Positions 38,419-49,580 of a stretch of DNA of 64,000 nt are shown here, piece after piece. The DNA comes from Panax quinquefolius (lineage: Eukaryota; Streptophyta; Magnoliopsida; Apiales; Araliaceae): the NCBI GenBank assembly GCA_020205615.1, contig CM035171.1, positions 122,454,893 through 122,518,892 of the forward strand, in the 5' to 3' direction. Within the stretch, counting starts at the first letter, position 1. The number at the start of each line of letters is the position of its first letter. The position numbers and the translations under genes were made by a program. The notes beneath the pieces were generated by a model. The model was not told the origin of the DNA and did not search any database. It worked only from the letters and a program-made list of their open reading frames with translations.

Positions 38419-39041
38419 TGTAACATCCCAGATCTATATCGAAAGATAGGGAAAAATTTGTCCAGATATAAGGAAATAAAGTTCTACCAATAAGACTTCA
38501 AGTCGCGACCTTTTGGGAGCTGTGGTGGTGGGCTAAGATGACCCAAGAAGATACTATTGGGCTAGTAGTTGAGGCCTTATTTTGATGGATTTGATTCGAT
38601 TCTGGACTTGGGATTTGACCCAAGATTTATTCGGGACTCTGGATTTAACCCGGGTTATTACATATGGTATCGAGCCGACTCGAAAGCTCTGGTCGGGTCA
38701 TTCGATCGGGTCACGGAGGTGGGGACACGAAGGTGGTGGTATTATCCATTAATATCGTTACGACGACGCGTCGAGAAATTTAAGTGGGGAGTTTGTAACA
38801 CCTCAGTCCCACATCGAAGGATAGGGAAAAATTTGTCTGCAGATATAAGGAAATAAAGTTACTACCAATAAGTACTTCAAGTCGCTGACCTTTTGAGAGT
38901 CGTGGTGGGCTAAGATGACCCAAGAAGATCTTATATGGGCCGAGTGGTTTGAGGCCTTATTTTGATAGATTTGATTCGATTCGGACTTGAAATTTGACCC
39001 AAGATTTGTTTCGGACTCGAGATTTGACCTGAATTATTACA
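38419..39041 (+). mobile_element. TRIM (miniature LTR retrotransposon)
   Basis: Two direct repeats, 38419-38662 (244 bp) and 38794-39041 (248 bp), both start TGTAACA and end TTATTACA. They share GATAGGGAAAAATTTGTC and GGGCTAAGATGACCCAAGAA. Between them are a primer-site match (38665-38676) and a purine tract (38782-38793), with only 131 bp of interior and no coding capacity. This is the defining layout of a TRIM. The flanks CGGAA and ATCAT do not form a target duplication, so one edge has probably changed. No 5S RNA-like promoter is seen, which argues against Cassandra. Confidence 0.75.
38665..38676 (+). other. TRIM primer binding site
   Basis: TGGTATCGAGCC lies two bases after the left terminal repeat. 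It is the initiator tRNA-Met type with one base fewer than TGGTATCAGAGCC. Confidence 0.65.
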
Positions 39042-39999
39042 ATCATATGTACATAACTATTTCAAACATTAACCTCTCAATCAAAGAAACAAACAAACTA
39101 TATTGTTCATTCACAATATACTCCCTCAATTAAATTTATTGAAAACTTGAGTTGTAGTAATATCATAATTGCGCGGTGCTAAAATGTTAAACTAATTTAT
39201 ACTCTTTTGTCTAAAGGCCTGAAAATTATTTTTATTTTCAAATTAATAAAATAGTCATCAGTATCAAATCACTTATTCTTATGTAACAATTTTAAATTTT
39301 AAAATAAATATGCACGCACCCAAGTTTTATCACCTAATATGTAATCTACTATAATATTTATAGGTTATTTTCAATCTTAGTATTGAACTTGGTCACTATA
39401 AATATTTTAGATCATATTTAGGCTAATAAAATAGATATTTTATTTATTAAATTATTATATTAATTTTCTTCTCCAAATCAATATTATTCTTTCTAAATAT
39501 TTTAAATTAATATTGTTACCAAGGTGGACAATTGTCACCTTTGTTCCTAATTAACTGCGTCCAACCAGCAAGAATATTCCGTTACAAATTTAGAATATTC
39601 CATATATATAATTTCCCTTGGTAATCTCCAAATAATATGAACGTCTATCTTATCATGAAATCAAAACGTGGATATAGAGAAGTGGAGTAGTATTCAATTC
39701 TTTCCTTAAATGGTTAATTAAATATTGTTAACAAACGGTTTAAATGAGTATCTAAAGAAATAAACAGGAGAAAAGAAAATGGTTTGCGTTTCAATGGTTG
39801 CGGCTCTCAGTGCTTCGGTCTAGGAAGCCTATCTAATATTTTACACCATAGTCTTTACTTTAAAAATTTTAAAAAAAATTTAACTTTTTTAAAAATAAGA
39901 TAAAATACTGTAATATCTTTAAGTTTGTCATCATAATTTTATAATCATACCACACTACTAAATAGATACAGATGTATCAGAAGAGTTTGAACTTGGAAG
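39042..39999. other. AT-rich non-coding DNA
   Basis: No gene or clear element. CTCCCTCAATTAAA near 39121 resembles a Stowaway end, but no partner terminus was found. Confidence 0.4.
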
Positions 40000-40119
40000 C
40001 AGCGGCTAAGCCAGAAATATATTTCAGTGGGATCAAAATTATTATTAAGTTATAAATAATTTAGCGGAATTTAGGAGAAAGTGCACCATTAGCTATTTTT
40101 TAATAATTTTATACTTTCG

Positions 40120-40195
<76 letters not shown>

Positions 40196-40524
40196 TATAT
40201 TGACTCATAATAGATTTTTTTTAATCATATTTGTTCAAAAATAATTAATTTATTAATTATTTTTTAAAATAATATAAATTAGATTATTATTTAGTTTAAA
40301 ATATTATAGAGAGATATACATATATTGAGAGGATATGAGTTTAAAATTTGATTGACAAAGTTATAAATTTTTAATTTGACACTGTATAATAGAAATTTTA
40401 TAAAACTTTAGTGAGGTAAATTTATATATAATACTTAAATTTTTTAAAATTTATGTTACATCATAAAGCATTTTTTTTAGTGGGGTCAATTTACCCCACA
40501 ATCTTATATGTGGCTTCGCCACTG
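40000..40524 (-). mobile_element. hAT-like non-autonomous element, copy 2
   Basis: The termini CAGCGGCTAAGCCAG (40000) and TGGCTTCGCCACTG (to 40524) are imperfect inverted repeats starting CAG, as in hAT elements. The flanking 8-mers CTTGGAAG and TTTGGAGG agree at 6 of 8 positions, the expected duplication length. It contains a compound (CA)n(TA)n microsatellite (40125-40194) and the GGGGTCAATTTACCCC palindrome. It is homologous in reverse to 32226-32606. Confidence 0.6.
40125..40194. repeat. Compound (CA)n(TA)n microsatellite
   Basis: About 26 bp of CA followed by about 44 bp of TA. The same compound tract lies at the same place in the homologous element at 32561-32606, so it was probably inherited with the element. 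Confidence 0.85.
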
Positions 40525-40709
40525 TTTGGAGGAGACAAAAAAAAAGTTTCATTCCTATTCTAAATACAAAGTACATACTCTGTTGTTTATTCTACTTCTT
40601 CTACATCTCCGCCACTACATCTCTACGACTCCACCGCTCCACGACTTTTCATTTTCTTTGCGACGAGTGACAACCACCGTCCACCGCGAGCCGACCTCGT
40701 CTTTATTGG

Positions 40710-40971
40710 TTAAGAAGAATAAGACTAATTTGTTTCGTCGGGTTTATTTGTTGTTGTTATTGACTTTGATTTTGTCGATTCGTACTGTCACGGTGGAGAT
40801 GATATTTTCAACGATGAATTTGTTAAAATCACTCTCCAAAACCAAATTGTCGATAAATGGTTGAGTGATTGTTTAGTTACTTACATTGAAAATGATGTAT
40901 TTAAAACTATTGATACTGAAGCTATCATAGAACATTTTCAAGCTATTGGGCATAGGAGGATAGTATTATAA
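40710..40971 (+). pseudogene. hAT transposase C-terminus (dimerisation region), frameshifted
   Basis: The first frame reads RVYLLLLLTLILSI, then TVTVEMIFSTMN, the hAT C-terminal signature (usually ..VER.FS.M). From about 40820 the homology continues in another frame: DKWLSDCLVTYIENDVF, then AIIEHFQAI, ending HRRIVL and TAA at 40969-40971. One base missing in the T run near 40819 accounts for the shift. In the family the conserved Glu-Arg is here Glu-Met. Upstream (40530-40700) I see no clear transposase sequence, so only the last ~90 codons remain. Confidence 0.7.
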
Positions 40972-41078
40972 TTTGTAAATATTATTATGATCAGTTAATA
41001 TTATAATTAGTTTAAATTTTTTTTATTTAATTTTAACAAAAAATTAGTTAAAATTCGTCCCTATCGAAAACAAATCAT

Positions 41079-41091
41079 GGATCCACCTCTG
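41079..41091 (+). mobile_element. Right terminus of the hAT relic
   Basis: GGATCCACCTCTG resembles the inverted-repeat end of hAT elements (..GGATCCGCCACTG) and lies 120 bp after the transposase stop codon, a normal 3' spacing. It suggests the relic and this terminus belong to one element whose left part is lost or overlapped by copy 2. Confidence 0.4.
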
Positions 41092-41103
41092 CTACTAAAC
41101 TGA

Positions 41104-41324
41104 TATTCCCTTTGTTCTAAAAAATAAATCTCATTTGCATAATGTCTTTAAATTTATTTTTATAGTATTTTAAAATAACATAATATTTATAAATTTAATA
41201 ATACAAATTCACTATCATGTCATCACTACTAAACTAGACACTAGTTATAATTAAAGATACACATTAAGAAAACAAATGTCCTTAAAACTTTAGAATGAAT
41301 TTTTATATATATACAGATGGAGTA
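41104..41324. mobile_element. Possible Stowaway-like MITE
   Basis: The ends TATTCCCTTTGT and, inverted, TACTCCATCTGT match at 9 of 12 bases and resemble the Tc1/mariner Stowaway end CTCCCTCCGT with flanking TA. It is 221 bp and AT-rich with no coding sequence. The inverted repeat is short and degraded. Confidence 0.4.
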
Positions 41325-41529
41325 ATTTATGTACGTTTTTAATTTTTTTTGTAGGCTCACTTTTTAGGAATAGTACAATATAATTATTAATCATGTACAT
41401 TATAAATTTACAAACAAATTTCACATAAAAAAGTAAACAAATTTTTCATAACAGAGTAAATATACGAATAAAAAAAATGAGAAATAAACTCCCTAAATTG
41501 TGTATATATATATATATATATATAGTACA

Positions 41530-41660
41530 TAGTCGGTTATGACAATAGTTTTTTTGGACTATAGTGATGGTTCATCCGTCGGTATAGTTATTCTGATCTA
41601 TAGCGACGGTTAACACGTACCGTTGTCATAACCCAAAAAACTATTCCAAGTAGTATTTGC
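41530..41660. mobile_element. CACTA-like (En/Spm) terminal fragment
   Basis: GGTTATGACAA and TTGTCATAACC face each other around CTATAGTGATGG / CCGTCGGTATAG / CTATAGCGACGG. This is the kind of subterminal repeat found at plant CACTA ends. On the minus strand the edge reads TACTACTTGGAATAG, comparable to CACTACaaGAAAA. Only one end is visible. Confidence 0.4.
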
Positions 41661-42407
41661 ATCAGATATCTTATCAATCACAGATATACATATAACAATA
41701 ATATTTATTATTATTATTATTATAAACGAGATTATGTTGGTGAAAAGAAAAGATTATTAATTTACATTTGGTTATAAAAGAAAGTTCCTATTTATATTGG
41801 AGTTGCCGACAAGTGGTGCCGTGGTGGCTTCTAACAAACATTCTCACCTGGACCACCTCTTTGGTGGCTTCTGTAATACTTAGTACTAGTAATAGTCACC
41901 CGGCCCTTCTTTCTTTAACGCTGACTCTCTCTCCAATATCGACTATTCCATCACGTTTTCTTCAGCCTTTTCTCTCTCCTCTCACGTATGAATTTCCTTG
42001 TGGGAACTGATATTTACATATAAAAATAATTTTTTTTAATGTCCATATCATAATTTGATATGAGTATTTTATAATTTCACATATTTATATCTTGACATAA
42101 TAATTTTCTATGGGATCAAAATTAAATAAGTGGAATTGTAAAACACTCATGTCTAATTTTCATGTTCAATTTTTATGCCCAATTATCATGTCTGCATATA
42201 GTTTTTCTATAAAAAATGATATTTTTACATCATCTATTTCACATAAATAGTGAGTAAAACTTACCTCCATATGAAAAAAACTCATGTAGAAATATCATTT
42301 TAACATGTGAAAATATCAGTTTTCTTTTTTCCTATAAAAATTTTCTATAAGAAAATTGATATTTTCACAATATTTTTTGATATTGTTAGATGAAAAATGT
42401 TGCTATA
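41661..42407. other. Non-coding DNA before element C
   Basis: An (ATT)n tract at 41699-41723, then a GC-richer patch (41800-42000) with a repeated GGTGGCTTCT and an 80-codon open frame (41768-42010) that resembles nothing I know, then AT-rich sequence. No supported gene. Confidence 0.4.
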
Positions 42408-43032
42408 TGTAAGACCCAAGAACTTTTATAAATAAAGATGAATTTTTCTATAAATATTATTTTTGAATATTATGGAATAAATTTGATATAATGTTATAGC
42501 CATGGGTAATATTTATAAATTTTCAATAAGATGCAAAGAGTTGTTATAAAATATTCGTTTTATTGGGAATATTCTTTTGTTAGGAATATTCGCATACAAC
42601 GGCTCAATCATTGGTGGACCCCACAATGTAATTATCATCGGATCGAGAAAACGACAAAAATATTTTATAAAAATAACGAGGTGTTACCGTTAAAACCATT
42701 GAACTACCTATGGTAAAAGTAAGAAAGAACGATGTCTGGCGTAGTTGCAAGAAGACACGGTATTGATTATTGATGCTTACGTGAGAAGTCCTTTCACCTA
42801 TGCTCAATTATCGCTACTGAAGAATTCACTGATCATATCTCTTATATTATTGATTCAATTATCACACAAAGATCATCCGTATAATATGTTATAGTATTAA
42901 ATCAATAATTGAGGCGACAAGTTATAAATGATTAATAATTGTTGAAAGATTAAATATGTGTTGATGAAAAAAAATGATTTGTGGTAAGTTTGATTATTTT
43001 ATGGGGGCCTATATGTCATCATCTAAGAGTCT

Positions 43033-43208
43033 CTTCAATAATAGTATTTACCTTCGTCAATAAGTAATTACCTTCGTCATATAGTAATTACCCTTGTGAA
43101 TAGTATTTACCTTCGTCAATAGTAATTACCTTCGTCAATAGTAATTACCCTTGTGAATAGTATTTACCTTCGTCGATAGTATTTACCTTCGTTAATAGTA
43201 ATTACCTT
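43033..43208 (+). repeat. U3 minisatellite of family C
   Basis: About nine units of 18-20 bp built on TTCGTCAATAGTAATTACC and TTGTGAATAGTATTTACC. The array ends about 100 bp upstream of the TATA box, an enhancer-like position. It is repeated in the 3' LTR at 50426-50652 with a similar order of unit types. Confidence 0.7.
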
Positions 43209-43310
43209 TACTGGGACGTCGAACCACTTATCGTTTCACATTACAGCGTCGAACTACTCGCCAAGCCACTCGCTTTTCACACTAAGAAAGTGCTAAGTTT
43301 AGAAATCTTC

Positions 43311-43318
43311 TATAAATA
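43311..43318 (+). promoter_or_regulatory. Family C LTR TATA box
   Basis: TATAAATA, followed at about 30 bp by TTCATTATTTTCAC and a GAGAGAGAAAG leader. The same sequence is in the 3' LTR at 50758-50765. Confidence 0.65.
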
Positions 43319-44949
43319 GAGGCATAGGGCTTCATTATTTTCACTTAATTCATTCAAGTATAGAGAGAGAAAGTATATAGAGAATAAGAGAGAGAAGAAG
43401 AGTATTTTATTCTTTGTTACTACATCGCCGTAAAGATTCAATCTCCTACCAAAATGTAAGGGTGTTATTCTTTCCTATTCATGAAGAGAACTGTTGTTAT
43501 TCCATCGCTATTATTATGCATTGGAATAACTCAGATAATGCTGTTTACCCTATACTTGGTGACATTCTTCTATTATTCATTGGAACATCCATCGCTGTGT
43601 TTTTTAAGGACCGGTTCCGTCTTTATTATTATTCATTGGAACATCCATGCTCATGTGTTTTACAGGACCCGGTTAAAATCTTTATTATTATTCTGGTTGG
43701 AACATCCATGCTCGTGTGTTTTACACCGACCTGGTTAAAATCTTTATTATTCTGTTAGAATATCCTATCTCGTGTGTTTTACAAGGATCTAGTTCCATCT
43801 TTATTATTCTATTGGAACATCCTCCGGTGTGAATTTCACCGACCAGTTCCGTTATTTATTATTACATTGAATAACTCGTCTGCATGCGATTCATCGCATT
43901 GCGTGGTGATTTCTTTTGTTATTCCATTCTTTATTATACCCGGTTGGTTAAAACTTTGACTTCTATACTCCATGAAATTAGTGGAATATCCTCGATATTT
44001 GTGTTTCATCCAAAGATCTTTTCATGGAAATATTCTTCCGATCATTCTTGAATTTTACTAATTTGGACGTTAATAATTCCCGGATAAAATAATTCTTGAA
44101 CTTGTTTTATTGAATTCTTATATCATTGTCATCATCCTCATGTTTATATTTTTTTAAAGTCATCTGGCTTCAGTAGTGCATAGATGGACTTGGTATGATT
44201 ATGACCGAGAGACTATTCTATGTAATCATTTAATCGTAATGTTACAAATGATGTGGTAAAAATCCAAATTGGTAGTAGTGCATTGATGGACGATTGTTGG
44301 CATGATCATGACTATTAATGAATACACAAATATTCGCACGCGTTGATGCATGAATAATGTGGTCGTGATCTTAAAGAATATCCTCGCCAGTAGTGCGAGG
44401 GTGATTCGATGATGTGGAATATTTATTAAAGCCGAGTCTCAATATATATGATGATGAAAACCTTTTAAAATCAAAAGATAGTAGACTTTATTTTCTACTT
44501 GACTCTTTTAATGGATCGATATTCACGCAGATTTAAACTGGTTGTCTATTGTATTTTATCAGTTTAACATTATTGAAGACTATTGATAATTTATTCTGCA
44601 TTATCTTAGTCATAATATTTCTTACTGGGCTAGTTGAGCTCACCCTTTCTTTCACTGTTCTCTTCAGGAAATGATAATATAGCTGGGACGAGTCGGGGAA
44701 ACGAGTGATGGTCCTGAAGATAACATTAGTAGTCCTCACTATTCTGTAAAATAGTGTGATAATAACTGTAATGAGGACTTTTTGTTTGAGTTTGTATAAT
44801 ATCTAGTAGACGATATTTGTATTTAAACTCACAGTTTATGTCAGATATTATACCACGGCAGTTATGTTAATAAGTTGTATTTAAATTCTGTACCATGTAA
44901 GTGTCGACCCAAGATGGGTGATGTATACCTAATTTTGGGGGCGTCACAG

Positions 44950-44962
44950 TTGGTATCAAAGC
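44950..44962 (+). other. Primer binding site of family C
   Basis: TTGGTATCAAAGC starts one base after the LTR end. It matches the initiator tRNA-Met site TGGTATCAGAGC except for one base. It proves plus-strand polarity. Confidence 0.75.
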
Positions 44963-45135
44963 TTAGGGATATGATCCCTGGCTAAGATGTGAGAATAGTA
45001 CTAGGAGGGAGAGACGGGGAATACCTTCGCTAGTATGACCTACCTAAGTTTTACGTGCTATTTTATTGGTTGGTCGGAAGATAGGGATAATTTGTTATAC
45101 GTCAATTAACCTTTTGTTTTGTGGCGAGATTAAAA

Positions 45136-46290
45136 ATGACATCCGAGAATGTTGAGAATAAGAATGGAGCGCAGCAGCGATCGTTGATTCACCACATATC
45201 AATAATCGAGGATAATGTGCATCGTGAAGGCGATAATCCTCATGCAAACAACAACACCGACCAAATGACGAATGATCAAATGTTCAGAGGCTTTATTCAA
45301 TTTATGCAACAATGAAGAGAGCGACTCTCGTCCCAAAACGTAGGTGGAAACACGGAAAACTCTCGAGGCGGTCACCACTAAACAATTTAAGGAGCTGGGA
45401 CCACCGGAGTTTAGGGAGAGCCAAAACCACTTCGGCGGAAGCATGGATAAAGCAGTTACAAGATATTTGATGTCTTGGGATGCTCCGAGGAGCAAAAGGT
45501 TCCACTTCACGCCTTTTATGTTGAGCGGAGGCGGATTCTTGGTGGGAATTCCAAAACGTACTCAACCAAATTTGCATGAAGATATCTTGGGAGAAGTTCC
45601 AGAGTCGTTTCAACGACAAATACTTTCACGAAAGTATTCGCCACATGAAGGAGGTGGAGTTTATCAAGTTGGAACAAAACAATATGGACCGTGTCGCAAT
45701 ACGAGGCAAAATTTGCGGAGTTATCACGGTTTTCGTCCCACTTGGTGGATAATGAAGAGAGAATGGCGTGAATGTTTTTAAGAGGTTTGAAGTCGGGAGA
45801 TACGTCAACATCTTATTTCTCATAAAGCGTGTTTGTATTCGGATGTTGTAAATAGGGCTCGATTAGTGGAGCGCGATAATGAGTCAACCTTAACTAAAAA
45901 GAGAAGCGTTTAAGCAAAATTATAATACCAATGAGAATAGTCATCGAGGCGGTGACAACAAGCGTGGAGGGAATCAACAAAGCGATATGGTAACCACCCG
46001 GTGGTAATCGGGGCCAAAACAATAAGAATGGACATTTCAAGAAAAGAGATTCAACAATGATGGAAAGAGCGTCAAGACCAAAGACCCATTGTTAAGGAAG
46101 GAGAAAGACCACCTATCATATGCTTGAAAATGCGAGAGGAGAGGACACATCACCAAAGCTGCGCCATGCCAGTCAAAACATGTTATAATTGTGGAAGAGA
46201 AGGTCACTTAGCTCGATTTTGTGCGTTCATCAAGACAAATTCGGTTAGGATGGAGGCACCAAAGGCCATCCCGAAAATTCAAAATCGGTA
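45136..46290 (+). pseudogene. gag: Family C gag polyprotein (capsid and nucleocapsid)
   Basis: The start ATG (45136) gives MTSENVENKN, with a frame open to 45315. After a shift, 45344-45781 carries capsid-region motifs (FKELGPPEFR, YLMSWDAPRSKRF). It continues with a shifted RF..GL and VVNRA-like region. The nucleocapsid has a clean CCHC knuckle CYNCGREGHLARFC at 46181-46222, and a broken second knuckle precedes it near 46120. Gag forms the virus-like particle that packages the element RNA. At least four frameshifts interrupt it as read. Confidence 0.75.
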
Positions 46291-46299
46291 GTCAAGAGG

Positions 46300-46860
46300 A
46301 GAGCATTTGTTGTGACCTCCCAAAGAGCAAGGAATCCGAATGAGGTCATCACGGGTAAGCTTATCATAAACTCTAATGAAGTCTATACTTTATTTGATAC
46401 CTGGGTTCTACCCATTCTTTTATTTCTCCTACTTGCGCTCATCGATTAAATTTGACTCGGAGAAATTAGACTTTGACTTATCTGTGGAAACTCCGTTGGG
46501 AGAAACCTTCATTACATCCTTTGTTTATAAGTCTTGTTTGGTTCAAATCGGTACCCTCACATTTACCGTCGATCTTATTTCATTAAAAATACTTGCATTT
46601 GACGTGATTCTAGGGATTGATTGGTTAACTACTTATCATGCAAAAATTGATTGTTTTCGTAAGGTTGTTAGCTTTCATATTCCTAATCAACCTATTATGC
46701 GAATTCAAACGACCAAACCATTAAAATCAATCACGGTCATCTCAAGCCATAAAGCTATTCGTTTATTGAAAAACGGATGTCAAGCTTTCTTAGCTCATGT
46801 CACAGATTTAAATAAAAATACGCCGATTTTAAACGATATTTCTATTGTTAAAATATTTCT
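46300..46860 (+). pseudogene. Family C aspartic protease
   Basis: An open frame from 46376 contains SSIKFDSEKLDFDLSVETP, SCLVQIGTLTF, and LAFDVILGIDWLTTYHA with KVVSFHIP. This is the gypsy protease with its ILG.DWL flap-to-linker motif. The catalytic Asp-Thr-Gly near 46400 reads LFDTW in the upstream frame, with an extra base at the glycine. The enzyme processes the Gag-Pol polyprotein. Apart from that region the domain is nearly continuous. Confidence 0.75.
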
Positions 46861-47640
46861 GACGTATTCTCGAAGAACTTCCGGCCTACCCCAGAGCGTG
46901 AAATTGAATTTTGTATCGACCTTGAACCCGGTACAAAACCTATTTCAAAGCCCCATATCGAATGGCTCTATGAACTTCGTGAGTTAAAGACCCAATCGCA
47001 GAATTGTTAGACATTGGCTTTATTCGATCCCCTAGTACTTCTCCTTGGGGTGCCCTGCTCTATTCGTGAAGAAGAAAGATGGGAGTATGCGACTTTGTAT
47101 TGATTATCGGGAGTTGAATCATGTCACCATCAAAAATAGGTATCCATTGCCACATATTGATGACCTATTTGACCCGATTGCAAGGAGCCAAATTCTTTTC
47201 AAAGATTGATCTTCGTTAGGATATCACCAATTGAAGATTAGAACCACGACATTCCAAAGACGGCTTTCGGAACTTCGATGACGGCATTATGAATTCCTAG
47301 TCATGTCCTTTGGATTGACTAATGCTCATTCTCGCCTTCATGGATATGATGAACCAAGTATTCAAGGAATATTTAGATCACTTTGTGGTCGTCTTTATTG
47401 ATGACATCCTTATTTATTCCAAAAGCCGTGAAGATCATGAAAGCAACACTTGAGGTCGACACTCCAAAAGCTTCGTGAATATAAGCTTTATGCCAAGTTG
47501 AAGAAATGCGAGTTCGGCTTGAAGAAGTAGCATTCCTTGGGCACGTGGTATCAAGTCATGGAATATCTGTTGACCCAAAGAAAGATTGAAGCTATTCAAA
47601 GTCGGGAACAACCTAAATCGATGACCGGAGACACGTAGCT
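46861..47640 (+). pseudogene. Family C reverse transcriptase
   Basis: The pre-RT linker (STLNPVQN) is followed by [36 protein letters not shown] (from about 47093) and KFFSKIDLR, with frame changes between. The catalytic block [15 protein letters not shown] is intact, with FIDD at 47394-47405; the family motif is (Y/F)xDD. The segment between KIDLR and the catalytic block has several indels, for example at the position of the usual TRYGHYEF and NAPATFM motifs, where CG-rich codons are garbled. RT copies the element RNA into DNA. Confidence 0.8.
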
Positions 47641-48200
47641 TTCTCGGTTTAATTTGGTTATTATCGGAGATTCGTGGAAGGATTTTCTCGAATCGCTATT
47701 CCATTGACTCGGTGACTCGAAAAGATACAAAGTTCGGTTGGAGCGAAGAATGTGAGAAGAGTTTTCAAGAACTCAAGAGGAGACTTATTTCAAAGACTGC
47801 TCGACATGATACCATCCGGCTCGGAGGGATTTGTCATCTCACAGTGATGCTTCGGCAAAGGGTTGGGATGTGTTCTTATGCAACATGGAAAAGTTATAGC
47901 TTTATGCCTCGCGACAACTCAAAGAATATGAGAGGAATTATCCTAATCATGATCTAGAGTTGGCATTTGTTGTCTTCAGCACTTAAAATTTGGAGGCTTT
48001 ACTTGTATGGGAAGAAAGTGGAGATCTTTACGGATCATAAAAGCCTCAAATATTTCTTCACTCAAAAGGAACTCAATATGCGACAACGACGTTGGCTTGA
48101 ACATTGAAAGATTATGATCATACCATCCAATACCATCCCGAAAAGCGAACGTGGTAGCCGACGATTGAGTAGAAAATCATATCGCAAGCACGAAAAGTGC
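47641..48200 (+). pseudogene. Family C RNase H
   Basis: The frame 47712-47957 reads TRKDTKFGWSEECEKSFQEL. Further along are the shifted equivalents of the DASxxGxGxxL region and the ..ASRQLK..E.NYP segment. Then [20 protein letters not shown] (48021 on) and RQRRWLE, a strong RNase H match including the conserved Asp of TDH. The HPGKANVVADALSR segment near 48120-48180 is recognisable with indels. The enzyme degrades the RNA strand during reverse transcription. Confidence 0.75.
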
Positions 48201-49580
48201 GATATTGTCAACGTAAAGGCCCATTTTGTGTGACTTGCAAAGGATGGAGATAGAATTAAAGACTCGAGGACGCGTGTGATGATAGCGAGTATACGAGTAG
48301 AACCGACTTTAATTGATAAAGTTAAAGTCGCCAAGCTGCTGCTCTGGACACAGTCGATGCGTATGAGGAAGAAAGTCTGAAGAAGGTGCTATCGCCGGGA
48401 AGCAAGAATCGATGAAGAAGGAATACTTGAGTCAACTCCGGACTTTGTGTTCTAACGACCACGATTTAAAGTATAATATCATGATGGAGGCACAACACAC
48501 CATTTGCAATCCATCAGGAGTACCAAAATGTATCATGATATTAAATCATACATTTTGGTGGAGCAATATGAAGAGAGAGATAATATTTGTTTATCTCAAG
48601 GTGTCTAACTTGTCAACGAGTTAAAGCGGAGCATCAAGTACCAAAAGTCCATTGCAACCACTTGAAATTCCAGAATGGAAGTGGGAGCACATTACCATGG
48701 ATTTCGTTCTAGAATGGTCTTCCTAAGGTTTCTCAAGGCATTGATGCGATTTGGGTCATGGTTGATAGGTTGACCAAGTCCGCTCATTTCTTCACCGTCA
48801 CGAGAAACTTATACACTTGAACGTCTTGCTCGTATGTACATAAATGAGATTGTAAGATCGCATGGTATGCGGTATCCATAGTTTTGATTGAGACCCAAGA
48901 TTCACTTCACGATTTTGGGTTAGTTTGCAAAAGGTATGGGCACGGATTTTACGATTTAGCTTTCGGCATATCATCCTCGAGACGGACGGACAATCGGAGA
49001 GGACTATTCAAACTCTTGAAGATCTATTAAGACTCTGTGTCCTTGATTTCAAGGGAGTTGGGACAAGTTCTTACCATTGGTGGAGTTTTTTACAACAACG
49101 ATTATCAAGCAAGTATTGGCATGGCTCCATTCAAGCGTTGTATGGAAGAAAGTGTCGTTTCTCAAGATCTTTGGGATGAGGTGGGTGAAGCAACGTTGTT
49201 GGGACCAGAGTTGGTACGTATGACTACGGAAAAGATTCAAACGATCCAAACAACGTATAAAAACCTCACAAAATCGATAAAAGAGTTATCTTGATCTTCA
49301 TCGAAAGGACGTGGAATTCGATATAGGAGATCGTGTGTTGTTAAGAGTTGCTCCATGGAAAGGAGTTACAAGATTTGGAAAGAGAGGAAAACTTAACCCT
49401 CGATTCATCGGTCCATTTTAATCCTCGATCGAGTAGGAGGCGTGGCCTATAGACTCGCTTTCTGCCAAATATGTCTCGTGTTCATAACGTTTTTCACATA
49501 TCTATGTTACGTAAATATGTGAAAGACCCGAACCATATTATTGAGTTAGAACCGGGACGAAATAAGCGGAATATTTGACG
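48201..49580 (+). pseudogene. Family C integrase
   Basis: The zinc-binding region reads NPSG.PK, NHTFWWSNMKREI and then VSNLSTS / CQ.VKAEHQVPK (48480-48650). The catalytic core has Asp at 48700-48702 (ITMDFV), a garbled second Asp region near 48890, and Glu at 48997-48999 within DGQSERTIQTLEDLLRL. The C-terminal GPY/F module reads RGKLNPRFIGPF and VAYRLAF-like sequence, then SRVHN.FHIS (49390-49500). Integrase inserts the cDNA into the genome and makes the 5-bp duplication. Several frameshifts are present. Confidence 0.8.

Larger units (their letters stand above)
42408..44948 (+). repeat. Family C 5' LTR
   Basis: 2541 bp, from TGTAAGACCC to GGGGGCGTCACA. Its first ~150 bp and its region after the promoter match the family A LTR, but U3 differs. 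It has a CAATAGTAATTACC array (43033-43208) where A has CACTATGCAA repeats. The TATA box is at 43311; the minisatellite with GGTTCCGTCTTTATTATT occupies about 43590-43870. Confidence 0.8.

Noticed and set aside
41768..42010. 80-codon open frame in a GC-richer patch
   Set aside because: No recognisable motif, no promoter or splice context I could support, and part consists of a short direct repeat.
44985..45020. AGTACTAGGAGGG resembling the 5S rRNA internal promoter segment AGTACTAGGATGGG, suggesting a Cassandra-like element
   Set aside because: Only about 13 bases match. The rest of the 5S gene is absent, and the sequence lies after the primer site rather than in the LTR.
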